A stretch of DNA of 64,000 nt from Clostridia bacterium (GTDB taxonomy: Bacteria > Bacillota > Clostridia > Christensenellales > CAG-138). The stretch spans positions 1-64,000 of the forward strand of contig QKAN01000184.1 of the NCBI GenBank assembly GCA_003246365.1. Direction: 5' to 3'. The first letter of the stretch is position 1. Each line of letters opens with the position of its first letter. The notes below the pieces were generated by a model. The model did no database searches. It was given only the letters and a program-made list of their open reading frames with translations, and was not told the origin of the DNA. The position numbers and the translations under genes are program-made. Below are positions 26,069 to 35,345 of the stretch, one piece after another.

Positions 26069-26749
26069 ATGAACGCCGAGAACTTAATGCGTAAACACAT
26101 CTGCGAAATCGGACAGAAGCTCTGGCAAGCAGGTTATACGCCGTCCAACTCCGGAAATATCTGTGTAAGAATTTCAGACAACGAATTCCTCGCAACACCG
26201 ACAGGCATTCAAAAGGGCATGTTGACGCCGGACATGTTGCTCAAGCTCCGCTATGAGCCGGAAAAACCGGAAGAAGAACGCATCACTGTGCTGCAGTGCA
26301 CAGATCCATATAAGCTCACCTCGGAAATTCGCATTCATCTCGTTGCGCTCGCGGAGTTTCCGCAGTTGAACGCAACCATCCATTCCCACGCGCCGTATAC
26401 CCAGCTTTTCTCTATGCTTGGCGTGAAAGCAATCCGTCTGCCGGACAATTTCGCCGGCGCACGAAATATTCCTATCGTCCCCTGGGTCAAACCGGGCACA
26501 TGGGATATCGCATACGGAAACGTCGAAGCGCTGAAAAGCTGCCCGAAAGATAAGTTTGTTGTAATGGGACTGCACGGCCTGCTGACCGTTGGCCGCGATC
26601 TTGAGGATGCATTCCTGATTCAGGAAAAAATCGAAAGCTCCGCGCAAGCGGCGTATCTCTATCAAACATACACCCGCATCGTCGGCGATGACGCGTTTGT
26701 TCTCAATGCGCCGCCAGCAGAAGCCAAGGCGGACGACGGCGTACTGTAA
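26069..26749 (+). CDS. Class II aldolase/adducin-family aldolase (FucA/AraD type)
   Basis: About 226 residues from the ATG at 26069, the first good start after the kinase gene; the open frame reaches further up but overlaps that gene. The zinc-binding pair is HSHAPYT, the third His is in LHG, and the catalytic Glu is in TSEIRIHL, matching fuculose-phosphate aldolase and ribulose-phosphate 4-epimerase. Such enzymes cleave a ketose-1-phosphate to dihydroxyacetone phosphate and a lactaldehyde or glycolaldehyde. It is followed at 42 bases by a rhamnulokinase-like gene, a natural kinase partner. No isomerase is present, so the ketose may arise by dehydrogenation. Confidence 0.85.
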   Translation: MNAENLMRKHICEIGQKLWQAGYTPSNSGNICVRISDNEFLATPTGIQKGMLTPDMLLKLRYEPEKPEEERITVLQCTDPYKLTSEIRIHLVALAEFPQLNATIHSHAPYTQLFSMLGVKAIRLPDNFAGARNIPIVPWVKPGTWDIAYGNVEALKSCPKDKFVVMGLHGLLTVGRDLEDAFLIQEKIESSAQAAYLYQTYTRIVGDDAFVLNAPPAEAKADDGVL

Positions 26750-26791
26750 CCGTTCAACTGTCGGAAATCAACGCGATAAGGGGGCCTGTGG

Positions 26792-28198
26792 TTGAAACAG
26801 ATAAACGTACTGGCTTTTGACATCGGCGCTTCCGGCGGAAAAGCGATGCTCGGCAGTTTCGACGGCGAGTCGCTCTCTGTTTCGGAAGCCGGACGCTTTG
26901 TGAACGCCCCCGCTAATCTCGGCGTTGTTTCCTACTGGGATTTCTGCAGGTTATTCAACGACATAACCACGATCATCGCCGCAACGCAGTCAAAAGTGGA
27001 CGTCGCATCGGTCGGCGTGGATAGCTTCGGCGGAACGCCATGTTTCGTAGACCGGTGCGGCAGGCTCCTCGAAAATCCGCATTTTCCCCGCGACCCAAAT
27101 ATGCAGCAATATCTGGATGAAGCGGCGAAGTTACTTCCTATAGAAATGGTAAACAATGCTATGGGGGTCGACATGCGCGGGGAATATCGCCAATTGCTGA
27201 AGCTGCGCTATCTGACCGCGTTTCGAAAAGGCTTTGCCTCCGAAATAGACAAACTTCTGTTTCTACCGTCGTGCATCGGCTATTACCTCAGCGGCGCGGT
27301 ATATGCGGAATTCAGCTATGTCGCCAGTCTTCAATGGTGCCACACGGGCAAGCCGGATTGGAACACCGATCTGCTTTCCCTCGCCGGAATCCGCGCGGAA
27401 ATATTGCCGCCCATCGTTGCGTCCGGCACATGCGTCGGCAAACTGACCGACAGCATCCGAACCGGCAACAACCTAAAACCCGCAAACATGATTACGGTAA
27501 CTGAGCACGACACCGGGTCGGCGATGAGTTTGCTTACCGCCGAAACCGACGACTGCGTTTATCTCAATCAGGGCACGATGTCGGTCATCAGCGTACCGGT
27601 TACAAAGCCGGCGCTGAGCGCAAACGCGCTGGAAAACCACCTCAGCATTGAGGCAAGCTTTGGCGACCAACTGCGATTAACGCGAAATCTCGCCGGCTTG
27701 ATGCTCATTCAAAAATGTCGAGCAGTCTGGAATCGCACCGGAACAACTCAATCCTTTGACGAGTTGGATGCCGCCGGATGCAAGGCGGCCTCGCGGCAAT
27801 ATCTGTTTCGGGTGGACGATCCCGCCCTTCGCTTAACCGAAGATGCACCGTCGCTGATCGGTGAATTATGCGGCGCAAAGCTCACCCCGGGCGAAACCGT
27901 CCGCGCTGTCTATGACTCCCTGGCAGAAACATATCTGGAAACCATTCGTTTAATGGAGCACGAAACCGGAAAACGCTATCGAAAAATCCGTGTGCTCGGC
28001 GGCGGCTGTCGCTCTCCCCTGTTGTGTCAGATCATTGCTAACACCTGCGGTATTCCTGTCGAAGCCGGTCCGGTGGAAGGCTCTGCCATCGGTAACATCT
28101 GTGTGCAGCTCATCGCCTCCGGCGAGGTGAAAAACATGCAGGAAGCGGTGCAGGCAATGCAAAAATCTGAGTCGCTCGTCTGCTATACGCCCCGCTGA
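26792..28198 (+). CDS. FGGY-family kinase, rhamnulokinase-like
   Basis: A 468-residue FGGY kinase that is closest in motif pattern to rhamnulokinase: AFDIGASGGKAML at the N-terminus, a catalytic Asp in TEHDTGSAM where RhaB has SHDTASA, and GGGCRSPLLCQ near the C-terminus. The start is TTG at 26792, with AAGGGGG upstream; no ATG is available. It should phosphorylate a ketose at O1 for the FucA-type aldolase just upstream. The absence of rhamnose isomerase and mutarotase in the window argues against plain L-rhamnose use. Confidence 0.82.
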   Translation: MKQINVLAFDIGASGGKAMLGSFDGESLSVSEAGRFVNAPANLGVVSYWDFCRLFNDITTIIAATQSKVDVASVGVDSFGGTPCFVDRCGRLLENPHFPRDPNMQQYLDEAAKLLPIEMVNNAMGVDMRGEYRQLLKLRYLTAFRKGFASEIDKLLFLPSCIGYYLSGAVYAEFSYVASLQWCHTGKPDWNTDLLSLAGIRAEILPPIVASGTCVGKLTDSIRTGNNLKPANMITVTEHDTGSAMSLLTAETDDCVYLNQGTMSVISVPVTKPALSANALENHLSIEASFGDQLRLTRNLAGLMLIQKCRAVWNRTGTTQSFDELDAAGCKAASRQYLFRVDDPALRLTEDAPSLIGELCGAKLTPGETVRAVYDSLAETYLETIRLMEHETGKRYRKIRVLGGGCRSPLLCQIIANTCGIPVEAGPVEGSAIGNICVQLIASGEVKNMQEAVQAMQKSESLVCYTPR

Positions 28199-28280
28199 CA
28201 TGTGTATGAATTCATATTGGTGTTAATTATTTAAATAGGTAGAAAAAATTCGCGCGACGAAAAGAAAGGTGCGATCCGGC

Positions 28281-29762
28281 ATGAAACGAGAAGTCATCAT
28301 CGTTTTTGACGTAGGAACATCCAGCGTGAAAACTTCGGCAATCGACATCCACAACGGGCGAATCATCGGCCTGGAAACCGCGCAATATCCTGCGGTTTTC
28401 CCGAGGCCGGAGTATATGGAAATCAAGCCGGAGATGCTTTGGGGTGCACTTCAAAGCTCGCTGCAAACCCTTCTAAGTAAGCATGACTCACTCTTTGTCC
28501 ATTGCATTTCCTTCTCCTGGTTTTCCGATAATCTCGTGCTTTGCGACGAAAACTACGAGCCGACGACAAACATCATCCTGTATTTTGACTTGCGTGCGAA
28601 AGACACCTATGAGTATTTCTTGAAGAAAAACCCCGAGCAGATCTGCAAAAAACTCGCAATTCGCCCGGTTTCACCGAACAACGAGCCAATGAAAGTGCTT
28701 TGGCACAAGCAAAATCAGCCAAAGACGTTCGCGCGCTCCAAATACATGTTTGACAATCAACAGTTCGTGTTTTCGCGTCTGCATGTCGAACCGGTGAACG
28801 ACGATTCCATGTCCCTCTTTAAACAGGTTGAGGATGTTCCGAATCGCAGATGGTCCGAAGAACTACTCGATCTATACGAGATTCCGCGCGAAATGTGCAA
28901 GGAACGGATTGTCGGCTGCACAACTGTCATCGGAACCGTCAGCAGTGTCGGCGATGTTAAATTGCCCAATCCGAACGTTCCGGTCATTGCCGGCGCGCAC
29001 GACGAGCTCTGCGGCGCAATGGGCGTTGGCGTTCTTCCGGAAAACGGCCCATATATCGCGGACATGATGGGCACGAGCGATACGATTATCTTTTTAACCG
29101 ACTATTCCAACCGAACCGATTTTCCGGCCACCGGAACACTGCCGATTCGCACCGAGCACGGAACCTATAATTCCAGCGGCCGCGGCTTCCCGCTTTTGGG
29201 CGGTTCGCTCGAATGGTATGTGAAACAATATCACGCAAACGAGAGCCGCACAGGATTGTTCGAGCGCTTGTTCCGCGAAGCAAAGTTTGACGGCAGCAAT
29301 AATGTATTGATGGTTCCTTGGTTCGGCAAACAAAAAGTCGGCATCCGCGGAATCACCGCCGGAACAACACCCGCGCATATCTTCTGCGCACTGGTAGAGG
29401 GACTTACCTATGAGTGTTCCTATTCTATGCAGCACAACGACGAGCTGATGGTTGCCGCGCGGGGAGAACATATCTCTCTGGTGCGCGCCGCCGGCGGCGG
29501 ATCGCAGTCCGACGAGTGGCTGCAACTGCGCGCGAGCATATTCGGCATCCCCGTGCAACGCACCGAAACGCCGAACTCCTGCTCGGTTGGCGCGGCAATT
29601 CTCGCCGCAACCAGCATGGGTATTTACCCAAGCTTCAATGAAGCCAGCAAGAGCATGGTTCGTCTCGGAAAAACGTTTGAGCCGGACCCCGTCCAGCGTA
29701 GCATCTATATGGAAAAAGAACCAAAGTTTAAAGAGTTTCATAATTATATTATGGGTCAGTAA
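28281..29762 (+). CDS. FGGY-family carbohydrate kinase
   Basis: About 493 residues from the ATG at 28281; a GTG at 28269 in the same frame lies on the ribosome site. The N-terminal loop FDVGTSSVKTSAID, the catalytic AGAHDELCGAMG and the C-terminal AAGGGSQSDEWLQL are intact. It is a second FGGY kinase in the operon and is closer to the third one at 33611-35038 (both have GAHD and GGG-S-W-LRA patterns) than to the rhamnulokinase-like neighbour. The substrate is not known. Two FGGY genes in a row suggest two different ketoses or polyols converge on this pathway. Confidence 0.85.
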   Translation: MKREVIIVFDVGTSSVKTSAIDIHNGRIIGLETAQYPAVFPRPEYMEIKPEMLWGALQSSLQTLLSKHDSLFVHCISFSWFSDNLVLCDENYEPTTNIILYFDLRAKDTYEYFLKKNPEQICKKLAIRPVSPNNEPMKVLWHKQNQPKTFARSKYMFDNQQFVFSRLHVEPVNDDSMSLFKQVEDVPNRRWSEELLDLYEIPREMCKERIVGCTTVIGTVSSVGDVKLPNPNVPVIAGAHDELCGAMGVGVLPENGPYIADMMGTSDTIIFLTDYSNRTDFPATGTLPIRTEHGTYNSSGRGFPLLGGSLEWYVKQYHANESRTGLFERLFREAKFDGSNNVLMVPWFGKQKVGIRGITAGTTPAHIFCALVEGLTYECSYSMQHNDELMVAARGEHISLVRAAGGGSQSDEWLQLRASIFGIPVQRTETPNSCSVGAAILAATSMGIYPSFNEASKSMVRLGKTFEPDPVQRSIYMEKEPKFKEFHNYIMGQ

Positions 29763-29873
29763 ACAGCAAGTGTAAAAGTCAGGGTGTTTCATAGCGATAC
29801 GCTTGGCCAAATACTTGAAACGCCTGAATCAATCCAATTGCGTGTTTCTATTGATCTAGAAAAGGAGAATGCT

Positions 29874-30650
29874 ATGGATCTGCATTTAACCGACAAGATC
29901 GTCGTCATCTCGGGCGGCAGCTCCGGAATCGGTGCCGGCATCAGCGAGGCGTTCGCGCGGGAAGGCGCAAAAGTTTGCTTTACGTATCACTCCAAGAATC
30001 CGGACAGCGTTCAGCGCGCAGAAGCATTGAAGGAAAAACTCGATCTTGCCTATCATTGCGACTGTTTCTATTTTCCCGTGGACTGCGGAAACGAGCAGGA
30101 AGTCAGCGCTCTTTTTGATGCGGTTGAACAAAAGTTTGGCGGCACCGTGCAGATTCTCTGCAACAACGCCGGAATGACCGGCCCGAGCGGCACCATGCCG
30201 GACATTACCACGGAAAAATGGAATCAGTTTATCCAGAATCACATGACCGGATATTTCATGATGTCCCGCGAGTTCTGCAAGCGGATTATTCCGACAAAGC
30301 TGCCCGGCTGGATCGTCAACACACTCTCAAAAGCATCTTTATCTTCTACGACAAAAGGCAGCCTCTGCGTTGTGGCAAACAAAGCCGCCGAACTCGGAAT
30401 GACGCGCGCGATGGCGGTTGACTTAACGGACTATAACATCCGCGTCAACGGCGTGATGCCCGGCTACGTGAAAAACAGCCGACCGGGCGACCCGGAACGC
30501 GAAGCACAGCGCATTCGCCGCGTACCGATTCACCGGATCGCCGATCCGATCGATATCGGCAACATTGTCGTATATCTGGCAAGCGACCAGTGCAACCTTG
30601 CCGTTGGCACGGCGTTTGACGCAACGGGCGGACTGCTGCTCGGATTTTAA
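29874..30650 (+). CDS. SDR-family protein lacking the catalytic Tyr
   Basis: A 258-residue short-chain dehydrogenase-like protein. The start at 29874 has AAAGGAG six bases upstream. The cofactor motif GGSSGIGAGIS and CNNAGMTG are intact. However, where the family has YxxxK this protein reads SLCVVANK: the Lys is kept and the Tyr position is Val. Classical SDRs need that Tyr for catalysis. It is followed after 30 bases by a second SDR that has a normal YIAVK. It may be a structural partner in a heteromer, use another acid/base residue or bind a ligand only. Confidence 0.82.
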   Translation: MDLHLTDKIVVISGGSSGIGAGISEAFAREGAKVCFTYHSKNPDSVQRAEALKEKLDLAYHCDCFYFPVDCGNEQEVSALFDAVEQKFGGTVQILCNNAGMTGPSGTMPDITTEKWNQFIQNHMTGYFMMSREFCKRIIPTKLPGWIVNTLSKASLSSTTKGSLCVVANKAAELGMTRAMAVDLTDYNIRVNGVMPGYVKNSRPGDPEREAQRIRRVPIHRIADPIDIGNIVVYLASDQCNLAVGTAFDATGGLLLGF

Positions 30651-30680
30651 AAGTATCTTTAAAACAAAGGAGAGCGCGAA

Positions 30681-31466
30681 ATGGATTTGGGATTGAAAGG
30701 GAAAGTCGTATTGATCACCGGCGGCGCCCACGGCATCGGCGGCGGCATCAGCGAAGTATTTGCGCAGGAAGGCGCAGACGTCGTGATGAATTATTATCAC
30801 TCGGACGCTGCGGACTGCGATGCGTTTGCAAAAAAGCTCGAAGAACGATATGGCATTCAGGCGATTGCTGTATCGGCGGATATCACGGAAGAAGCGAATA
30901 TTCTGCGTTTATTCGATGCAGCATATGAAAAATTCGGCACGGTGGATATCGTTGTAAACAACACAAACTTCATGAATGGTGCAAACGGACCGATCGATAC
31001 ATTTGACGTTGCAAAATTTCAGGTTGCGGAACGCGCGGACGTCGAGGCAATGATGATCACCAGCCGCGAACTGGTCAAGCACTGCAAGTCCCTCGGTAAA
31101 CCCGGACATATCGTCAACGTTTTGACCAAAACCGTGTTTTTCAGCAGCGGCATCGACAATACCCCCTATATCGCCGTGAAAGGTGCATGCACAGCGTTTA
31201 CGAGAGGGCTGGCGCATGAGGTTGCCAAGGATAACATCTTTGTCAACGGAATTATTCCCGGCTATGTCATGATTGAAAAAACCATGAAAAAGCCGGAACG
31301 GTACGAGCAGACGCTCAATTATATTCCAATGAAGCGTTATGCCACACCGATGGAAATGGGATACGTTGTTGCTTTTCTGTGTTCCAACAAGGCGGTTCAG
31401 TGCAACGGTGCGCTGGTCGACTGCTCCGGCGGAACCATGAACGGCGGATATTATTACCACAATTAA
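30681..31466 (+). CDS. SDR-family oxidoreductase
   Basis: A 261-residue NAD(P)-dependent oxidoreductase. TGGAHGIGGGIS binds the cofactor and PYIAVKGA gives the YxxxK active site. The usual NNAG is changed to NNTN and the catalytic Ser position appears to be Thr. Ribosome site AAAGGAG is present. It is a neighbour and distant homologue of the preceding SDR without Tyr, and lies 10 bases before the 2-hydroxyacid dehydrogenase. It probably oxidises or reduces a sugar or polyol intermediate of the operon. Confidence 0.82.
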   Translation: MDLGLKGKVVLITGGAHGIGGGISEVFAQEGADVVMNYYHSDAADCDAFAKKLEERYGIQAIAVSADITEEANILRLFDAAYEKFGTVDIVVNNTNFMNGANGPIDTFDVAKFQVAERADVEAMMITSRELVKHCKSLGKPGHIVNVLTKTVFFSSGIDNTPYIAVKGACTAFTRGLAHEVAKDNIFVNGIIPGYVMIEKTMKKPERYEQTLNYIPMKRYATPMEMGYVVAFLCSNKAVQCNGALVDCSGGTMNGGYYYHN

Positions 31467-31476
31467 GGAGGACTAT

Positions 31477-32571
31477 ATGAAAATTCTATCTATGGTGGAG
31501 ACCCAGCGTCCGCTGATGGCTCCCTATATGCTCGAAGCAGCAAAAACCCTTGGCAATGTCGAAGTGGTCGAAGGCCACTGGTTCGGCCCGAAGGACGAAG
31601 ACTATCTGAACGTGATGCGCCGCATCGAAGTCAACGGTCCAGCCTGCGTCGATGTACCGGATGAGTATGCCAATTTCAGCGATGCGGACGTCGCCATCGG
31701 TTCCTTTACCCCGTTCTCTGCGGAAGGTATGGATGTGCTCAAGAGCGTAAAGGTCATCGGCATCATCCGCGCCGGTCTGGAAAACATCGATATCAAGGCA
31801 GCAACCGAACGCGGAATTCTGGTCATCAACGCCGGTGGACGCAACGCGCACGCCGTGTCCGATTTTGCCATCGGTCTGTTGATTGCGGAAACACGCAACA
31901 TCGCGCGTTTGCATCATAACTTTGTCAGCGGCTACTATTTCAAAGGCCCGCGCGACCAGTCCAACCTGCACGATCTCTACGGCAGAACAATCGGTCTGGT
32001 CGGCTTCGGATATATCGGAAAGCTTATGGCGAAAAAACTCAGCGGATTTGAAATGCGCATCCTCGCATACGATCCGTATGCGAGCGCAGAAGACGCAAAG
32101 GAATTCAATGTTGAACTGGTCGACAAGGACACGCTGTTCAGCGAATCCGACTATATCAGCGTTCACGCACGGCTTCTCCCGGAAACGCACCATATGATCG
32201 GCCGCCATGAAATCGGCCTTATGAAAAAGACCGCTTTCTTCATCAACACGGCGCGCGCAGGTCTTGTGGACACCGAAGCGCTCATCGAAGCGTTGCAGGA
32301 AAAGCGCATTGCCGGCGCGGGCATCGATGTGTTCGACGAGGAGCCTCTTCCCCTCGATAACCCGCTGTATAAGCTCGACAACGTCACGCTGACCCCTCAC
32401 CGTGCGGGCGTTACCATCGACGCTACGGTACACTCGCCGCAGATGGTAATTGACCGTGTTTCCGCCGTCATCGACGGTATTCCGACCGATGGTCTGGTAA
32501 ACCCCGAAGTCATCCAGACACCGGAATTCCAGAAGTGGATTCAGGCATCCAAAGCCGCTCTGGGAAGATAA
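31477..32571 (+). CDS. D-isomer-specific 2-hydroxyacid dehydrogenase
   Basis: A 364-residue NAD-dependent enzyme of the phosphoglycerate dehydrogenase family. GLVGFGYIGKLMA binds NAD; the catalytic Arg (RAGLENID), Glu (DVFDEEP) and His (TPHRAG) are all present; no ACT domain. AAGGAGG precedes the start. It is the last gene of the plus operon and is followed by a good terminator. It is a paralogue of 14258-15301, which occupies the same last place in the divergent operon. The substrate could be hydroxypyruvate, tartronate semialdehyde-derived or another 2-oxoacid; not determined. Confidence 0.85.
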   Translation: MKILSMVETQRPLMAPYMLEAAKTLGNVEVVEGHWFGPKDEDYLNVMRRIEVNGPACVDVPDEYANFSDADVAIGSFTPFSAEGMDVLKSVKVIGIIRAGLENIDIKAATERGILVINAGGRNAHAVSDFAIGLLIAETRNIARLHHNFVSGYYFKGPRDQSNLHDLYGRTIGLVGFGYIGKLMAKKLSGFEMRILAYDPYASAEDAKEFNVELVDKDTLFSESDYISVHARLLPETHHMIGRHEIGLMKKTAFFINTARAGLVDTEALIEALQEKRIAGAGIDVFDEEPLPLDNPLYKLDNVTLTPHRAGVTIDATVHSPQMVIDRVSAVIDGIPTDGLVNPEVIQTPEFQKWIQASKAALGR

Positions 32572-32623
32572 AAGATTTCAGTACACAGAATCATTTCATG
32601 AGCCCCTAATAACCCCCACAACG

Positions 32624-32653
32624 TAAAAGCAGACAGATAACTGTCTGCTTTTA
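32624..32653. terminator. Bidirectional intrinsic terminator of the plus catabolic operon
   Basis: A perfect 13-bp stem TAAAAGCAGACAG / CTGTCTGCTTTTA with an ATAA loop. It separates the plus operon from the convergent minus gene at 32732-33565. Confidence 0.88.
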
Positions 32654-32731
32654 CTTTGGAGAGAAGGATCTTTGGAGTATGCGCTATTGCGTTTTTCGTG
32701 AAAGGGCAAATGCCTTTCAACGAAACTATAA

Positions 32732-33565
32732 TTACTCGGTTTTTCCGGAACCTGTATCTGCGATCAATGCAAGGCGAAAGCCCAACCCGTTAAGGCGGTA
32801 ACTCTCCTCGTCTATTCCGCGTCTTGCCGCGCGGCATCGCCATGGCGGACTCTTCCAGGAGCCGCCGCGCACTACGCGTTCGCGACCGTTTAACGATCCT
32901 TTGGGATCCAATGTTTCGTGTTTGTCCGCCGAATAATGTCCATATCGGTCAAATACCCATTCGTGAATATTGCCGAGCATGTCGTACAGGCCCCAATCAT
33001 TCGGCTGTTTTAAGCCAACTTCCATGTGTCCGTCCGACGAGTGATTGTGCACATACCAGGCAATTTCGTCGAGGTTTAGGCACTTTCCCTCTTCACTCGT
33101 CAACTCTTTTCCGTTGTACAGGGCGCTTTCGCTGCCTGCACGGCAGGCATATTCCCACTGCGCCTCCAACGGAAGCGAAAAGCGATATCCGGCAGGAAGA
33201 ATCCCGGCAAAGCGCACATTCAACCTTGCGCAAAAGCGCATAGCATCCTTCCAACTGACGCATTCAACCGGATGATTTCCGCCCGTTTTAAATGCGCTTG
33301 GGTTTGTGCCCATAACGGCCTCGTATTGACTCTGCGTAACGGGATATTTCCCGATCATAAAGTCTTTGCTCAGCGTAACATAATGGCGGGTCTCATCAAG
33401 CCGCATCACGCCCGTTTCTCCGCTGGGACTGCCCATCCAGAAGCTCCCTGCGCGAATACACACCATCTCAAGCGTAGCGCTGCGCGGCAACGCAACAACG
33501 CCGTTAAATCCCGCTGATTCAATGCATTTTTTCGCGGTATTCTGCTGTTGATGCGCTTCTATCAT
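32732..33565 (-). CDS. SUMF1/FGE-family protein without the first catalytic Cys
   Basis: About 277 residues from ATG 33565 (a TTG two codons earlier is possible). The formylglycine-generating-enzyme fold is clear: GSFWMGSPSGE, PVTQSQYEAVMG, PLEAQWEYACRAG, WGLYDMLGNIHEWV and RVVRGGSW. In true FGE the C-terminal segment carries two Cys (CHxSYC); here it reads SPPWRC, so the first is Ser. No sulfatase gene is nearby. It is therefore probably another member of the SUMF1/EgtB/PvdO superfamily and not a sulfatase activator. It follows the third FGGY kinase by about 45 bases, in the same direction. Confidence 0.8.
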   Translation of the reverse strand: MIEAHQQQNTAKKCIESAGFNGVVALPRSATLEMVCIRAGSFWMGSPSGETGVMRLDETRHYVTLSKDFMIGKYPVTQSQYEAVMGTNPSAFKTGGNHPVECVSWKDAMRFCARLNVRFAGILPAGYRFSLPLEAQWEYACRAGSESALYNGKELTSEEGKCLNLDEIAWYVHNHSSDGHMEVGLKQPNDWGLYDMLGNIHEWVFDRYGHYSADKHETLDPKGSLNGRERVVRGGSWKSPPWRCRAARRGIDEESYRLNGLGFRLALIADTGSGKTE

Positions 33566-33610
33566 GCTCAAGTCTCGCCGTTTCTGGTCGTAGGGTGAGG
33601 TTCGTGTGCT

Positions 33611-35038
33611 TTAGCTATGCGTCGGAATTCGTTCCAGATATTCGCGATAACGCTCGTTATAAGCCGCTTGCCGCTTTGCGTCCGGCTCAAACACATCCTT
33701 GATTACGATCATTTGATCCACTGCGGCTCTAAGGTTGGGGTAAAGTCCAACGGCCGCTGCAGCCATGATTGCCGCGCCCAATGCGGAACTGTCGTGGTTG
33801 ACAAGCCGTTCAATCTTCATGCCGGTAACGTCCGCGCGCAGCTGCGTCCAAACATCCGAGCGGGCCGGTCCGCCGCCGATGCGGATGCGGGTGCAACCGC
33901 CCTGTTTGCTGGCGAGCGCCTGCTCCATCCCGCGGCGCGTCTCAAAAGTTAACGCCTCCAGCATCGCCTTAAATAAATCATGTCTGGTGACAGACAAGCT
34001 TAATCCTGAGAACATGCCGTTTCCGGAAAAAGACGGATTCACAAACACCGGTCCGGGAGCGCCGTCAAACACATTGTTCGTTTCCATGTCCGCATATGCA
34101 TCCCGATCGCTGCTGCCGACAATTTCGCGCATAAACCACTCTACATCCGCGCCATAGGTCGGAAAGCCATACATGCGGACAAACGTGTTTTCCAGAGGGC
34201 CGGGCGCCCATTTTGCGGTCATCGGGCGATCTGGATCGATATTGGCAAGAAAGCCTATGTGGTCAAACGTTCCTGCCGATTCCCCCAGCACATCTTCCGA
34301 TTCATCCATGATACCAAGGCCGATGATACCGATGGCTCCGTCGTGCGCACCGACCAAAACAGGAACTTTCACGCCGAGGTCAACGTCGCCAAACTTGCTG
34401 ACCAGACCCGCAATTCCATCGGACGCAAGCACTTTCCCGCTGAGCTGTTCAACTGTGATTCCTGTGTCGTCCAGAATATCCTGATCCCATGTTTTGTTCG
34501 CCGGGCTATACAGATACTGCAAATTTGCAATTGTCGGATCCCATGCGGGTTCAAGGCCGAGCCGCGCAAGGATGAACTGCTGTATCGACCAGAAGTACCG
34601 CGTTTTTTCGTAAACTTCCGGCATCGTGTTTTTGATGTGCTTAATTTTTGCCGCGGACGCCCACTTTGAAAAATGAAACGTCTGCGTTGCAAAGCGCTTT
34701 GCCATTTCTTCCGCTTCGGAAACAGCGCGGCTGTCGAAGCAAAGAATACAGGGATACGTCGGCTTGAATCGCTCGTCTACGCAAATCAAGCTGGTTCCGA
34801 TAAAGGAAAAATTGATCGCGCAAATGCGAACATCTTCGAGAGAGCGCACCACTTCGCGCACACACTCAACCGAGAAACGCCAAAGTTCCTCGGGATCAAG
34901 TTCCGAATATCCCGGTTTCGGCGAAGAAATCGCATACTTCCGCGAACAGGATTCAATCGCCGTCCCATTTTTTGCGTCAAACGCAATAGCCCGGCAGTTG
35001 GATGTTCCAAAATCAATGACAAGAATCGCATCTTTCAC
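33611..35038 (-). CDS. FGGY-family carbohydrate kinase, divergent from a LysR gene
   Basis: About 475 residues from the GTG at 35038, chosen because GGAGGT lies nine bases upstream and the FGGY N-terminal motif VIDFGTSNCRAIAFD begins at once; the open frame extends to 35119 without family sequence. The catalytic Asp is in GAHDGAIGIIG and GGGPARSDVWTQLRA is near the C-terminus. It shares a compact divergent promoter region with the LysR gene at 35346, the usual arrangement for LysR control. It resembles the kinase at 28281-29762. The substrate is unknown. Confidence 0.86.
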   Translation of the reverse strand: MKDAILVIDFGTSNCRAIAFDAKNGTAIESCSRKYAISSPKPGYSELDPEELWRFSVECVREVVRSLEDVRICAINFSFIGTSLICVDERFKPTYPCILCFDSRAVSEAEEMAKRFATQTFHFSKWASAAKIKHIKNTMPEVYEKTRYFWSIQQFILARLGLEPAWDPTIANLQYLYSPANKTWDQDILDDTGITVEQLSGKVLASDGIAGLVSKFGDVDLGVKVPVLVGAHDGAIGIIGLGIMDESEDVLGESAGTFDHIGFLANIDPDRPMTAKWAPGPLENTFVRMYGFPTYGADVEWFMREIVGSSDRDAYADMETNNVFDGAPGPVFVNPSFSGNGMFSGLSLSVTRHDLFKAMLEALTFETRRGMEQALASKQGGCTRIRIGGGPARSDVWTQLRADVTGMKIERLVNHDSSALGAAIMAAAAVGLYPNLRAAVDQMIVIKDVFEPDAKRQAAYNERYREYLERIPTHS

Positions 35039-35084
35039 GTTGGAGACACCTCCGCATATCATCATAATTAAGTTTGATAAGTCT

Positions 35085-35113
35085 AATATACCGCTGATCA
35101 GATTGACATTCAA
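35085..35113 (-). promoter_or_regulatory. Promoter of the divergent FGGY kinase gene
   Basis: Minus strand: TTGAAT (35113-35108), 17 bases, TATATT (35090-35085). Its -35 box shares a base with the -35 box of the opposite LysR promoter. Confidence 0.65.
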
Positions 35114-35121
35114 TTCCAATC
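35101..35121. promoter_or_regulatory. LysR-type T-N11-A box
   Basis: GATTG (35101-35105), exactly 11 bases, CAATC (35117-35121): a perfect dyad with the spacing of LysR recognition sites. It covers both divergent -35 boxes, so binding could repress the regulator gene and control the kinase gene. Confidence 0.65.
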
Positions 35122-35131
35122 AGACTATACT
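35103..35131 (+). promoter_or_regulatory. Promoter of the LysR gene at 35346
   Basis: TTGACA (35103-35108), 17 bases, TATACT (35126-35131). The leader to the TTG start is about 210 bases; nothing structured was recognised in it. Confidence 0.72.
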
Positions 35132-35345
35132 TATATTAAATTTTCTAATAATTCATTCACAATCCACTTTTTGTAACAACAATGCCTCAAAAACACAGAT
35201 AATTTCAATCGTTTCCATTGCGCTGCCGCGCAAATATACTTTGAAAGAACAGCCTTCGTTAACATCAACAGATTGACCGACGCTTGTTTCGGCGAACAGG
35301 ATAAAGCCCCGTGTCACCGCCGTAGCAGCGCAGGAGGAGGATATT

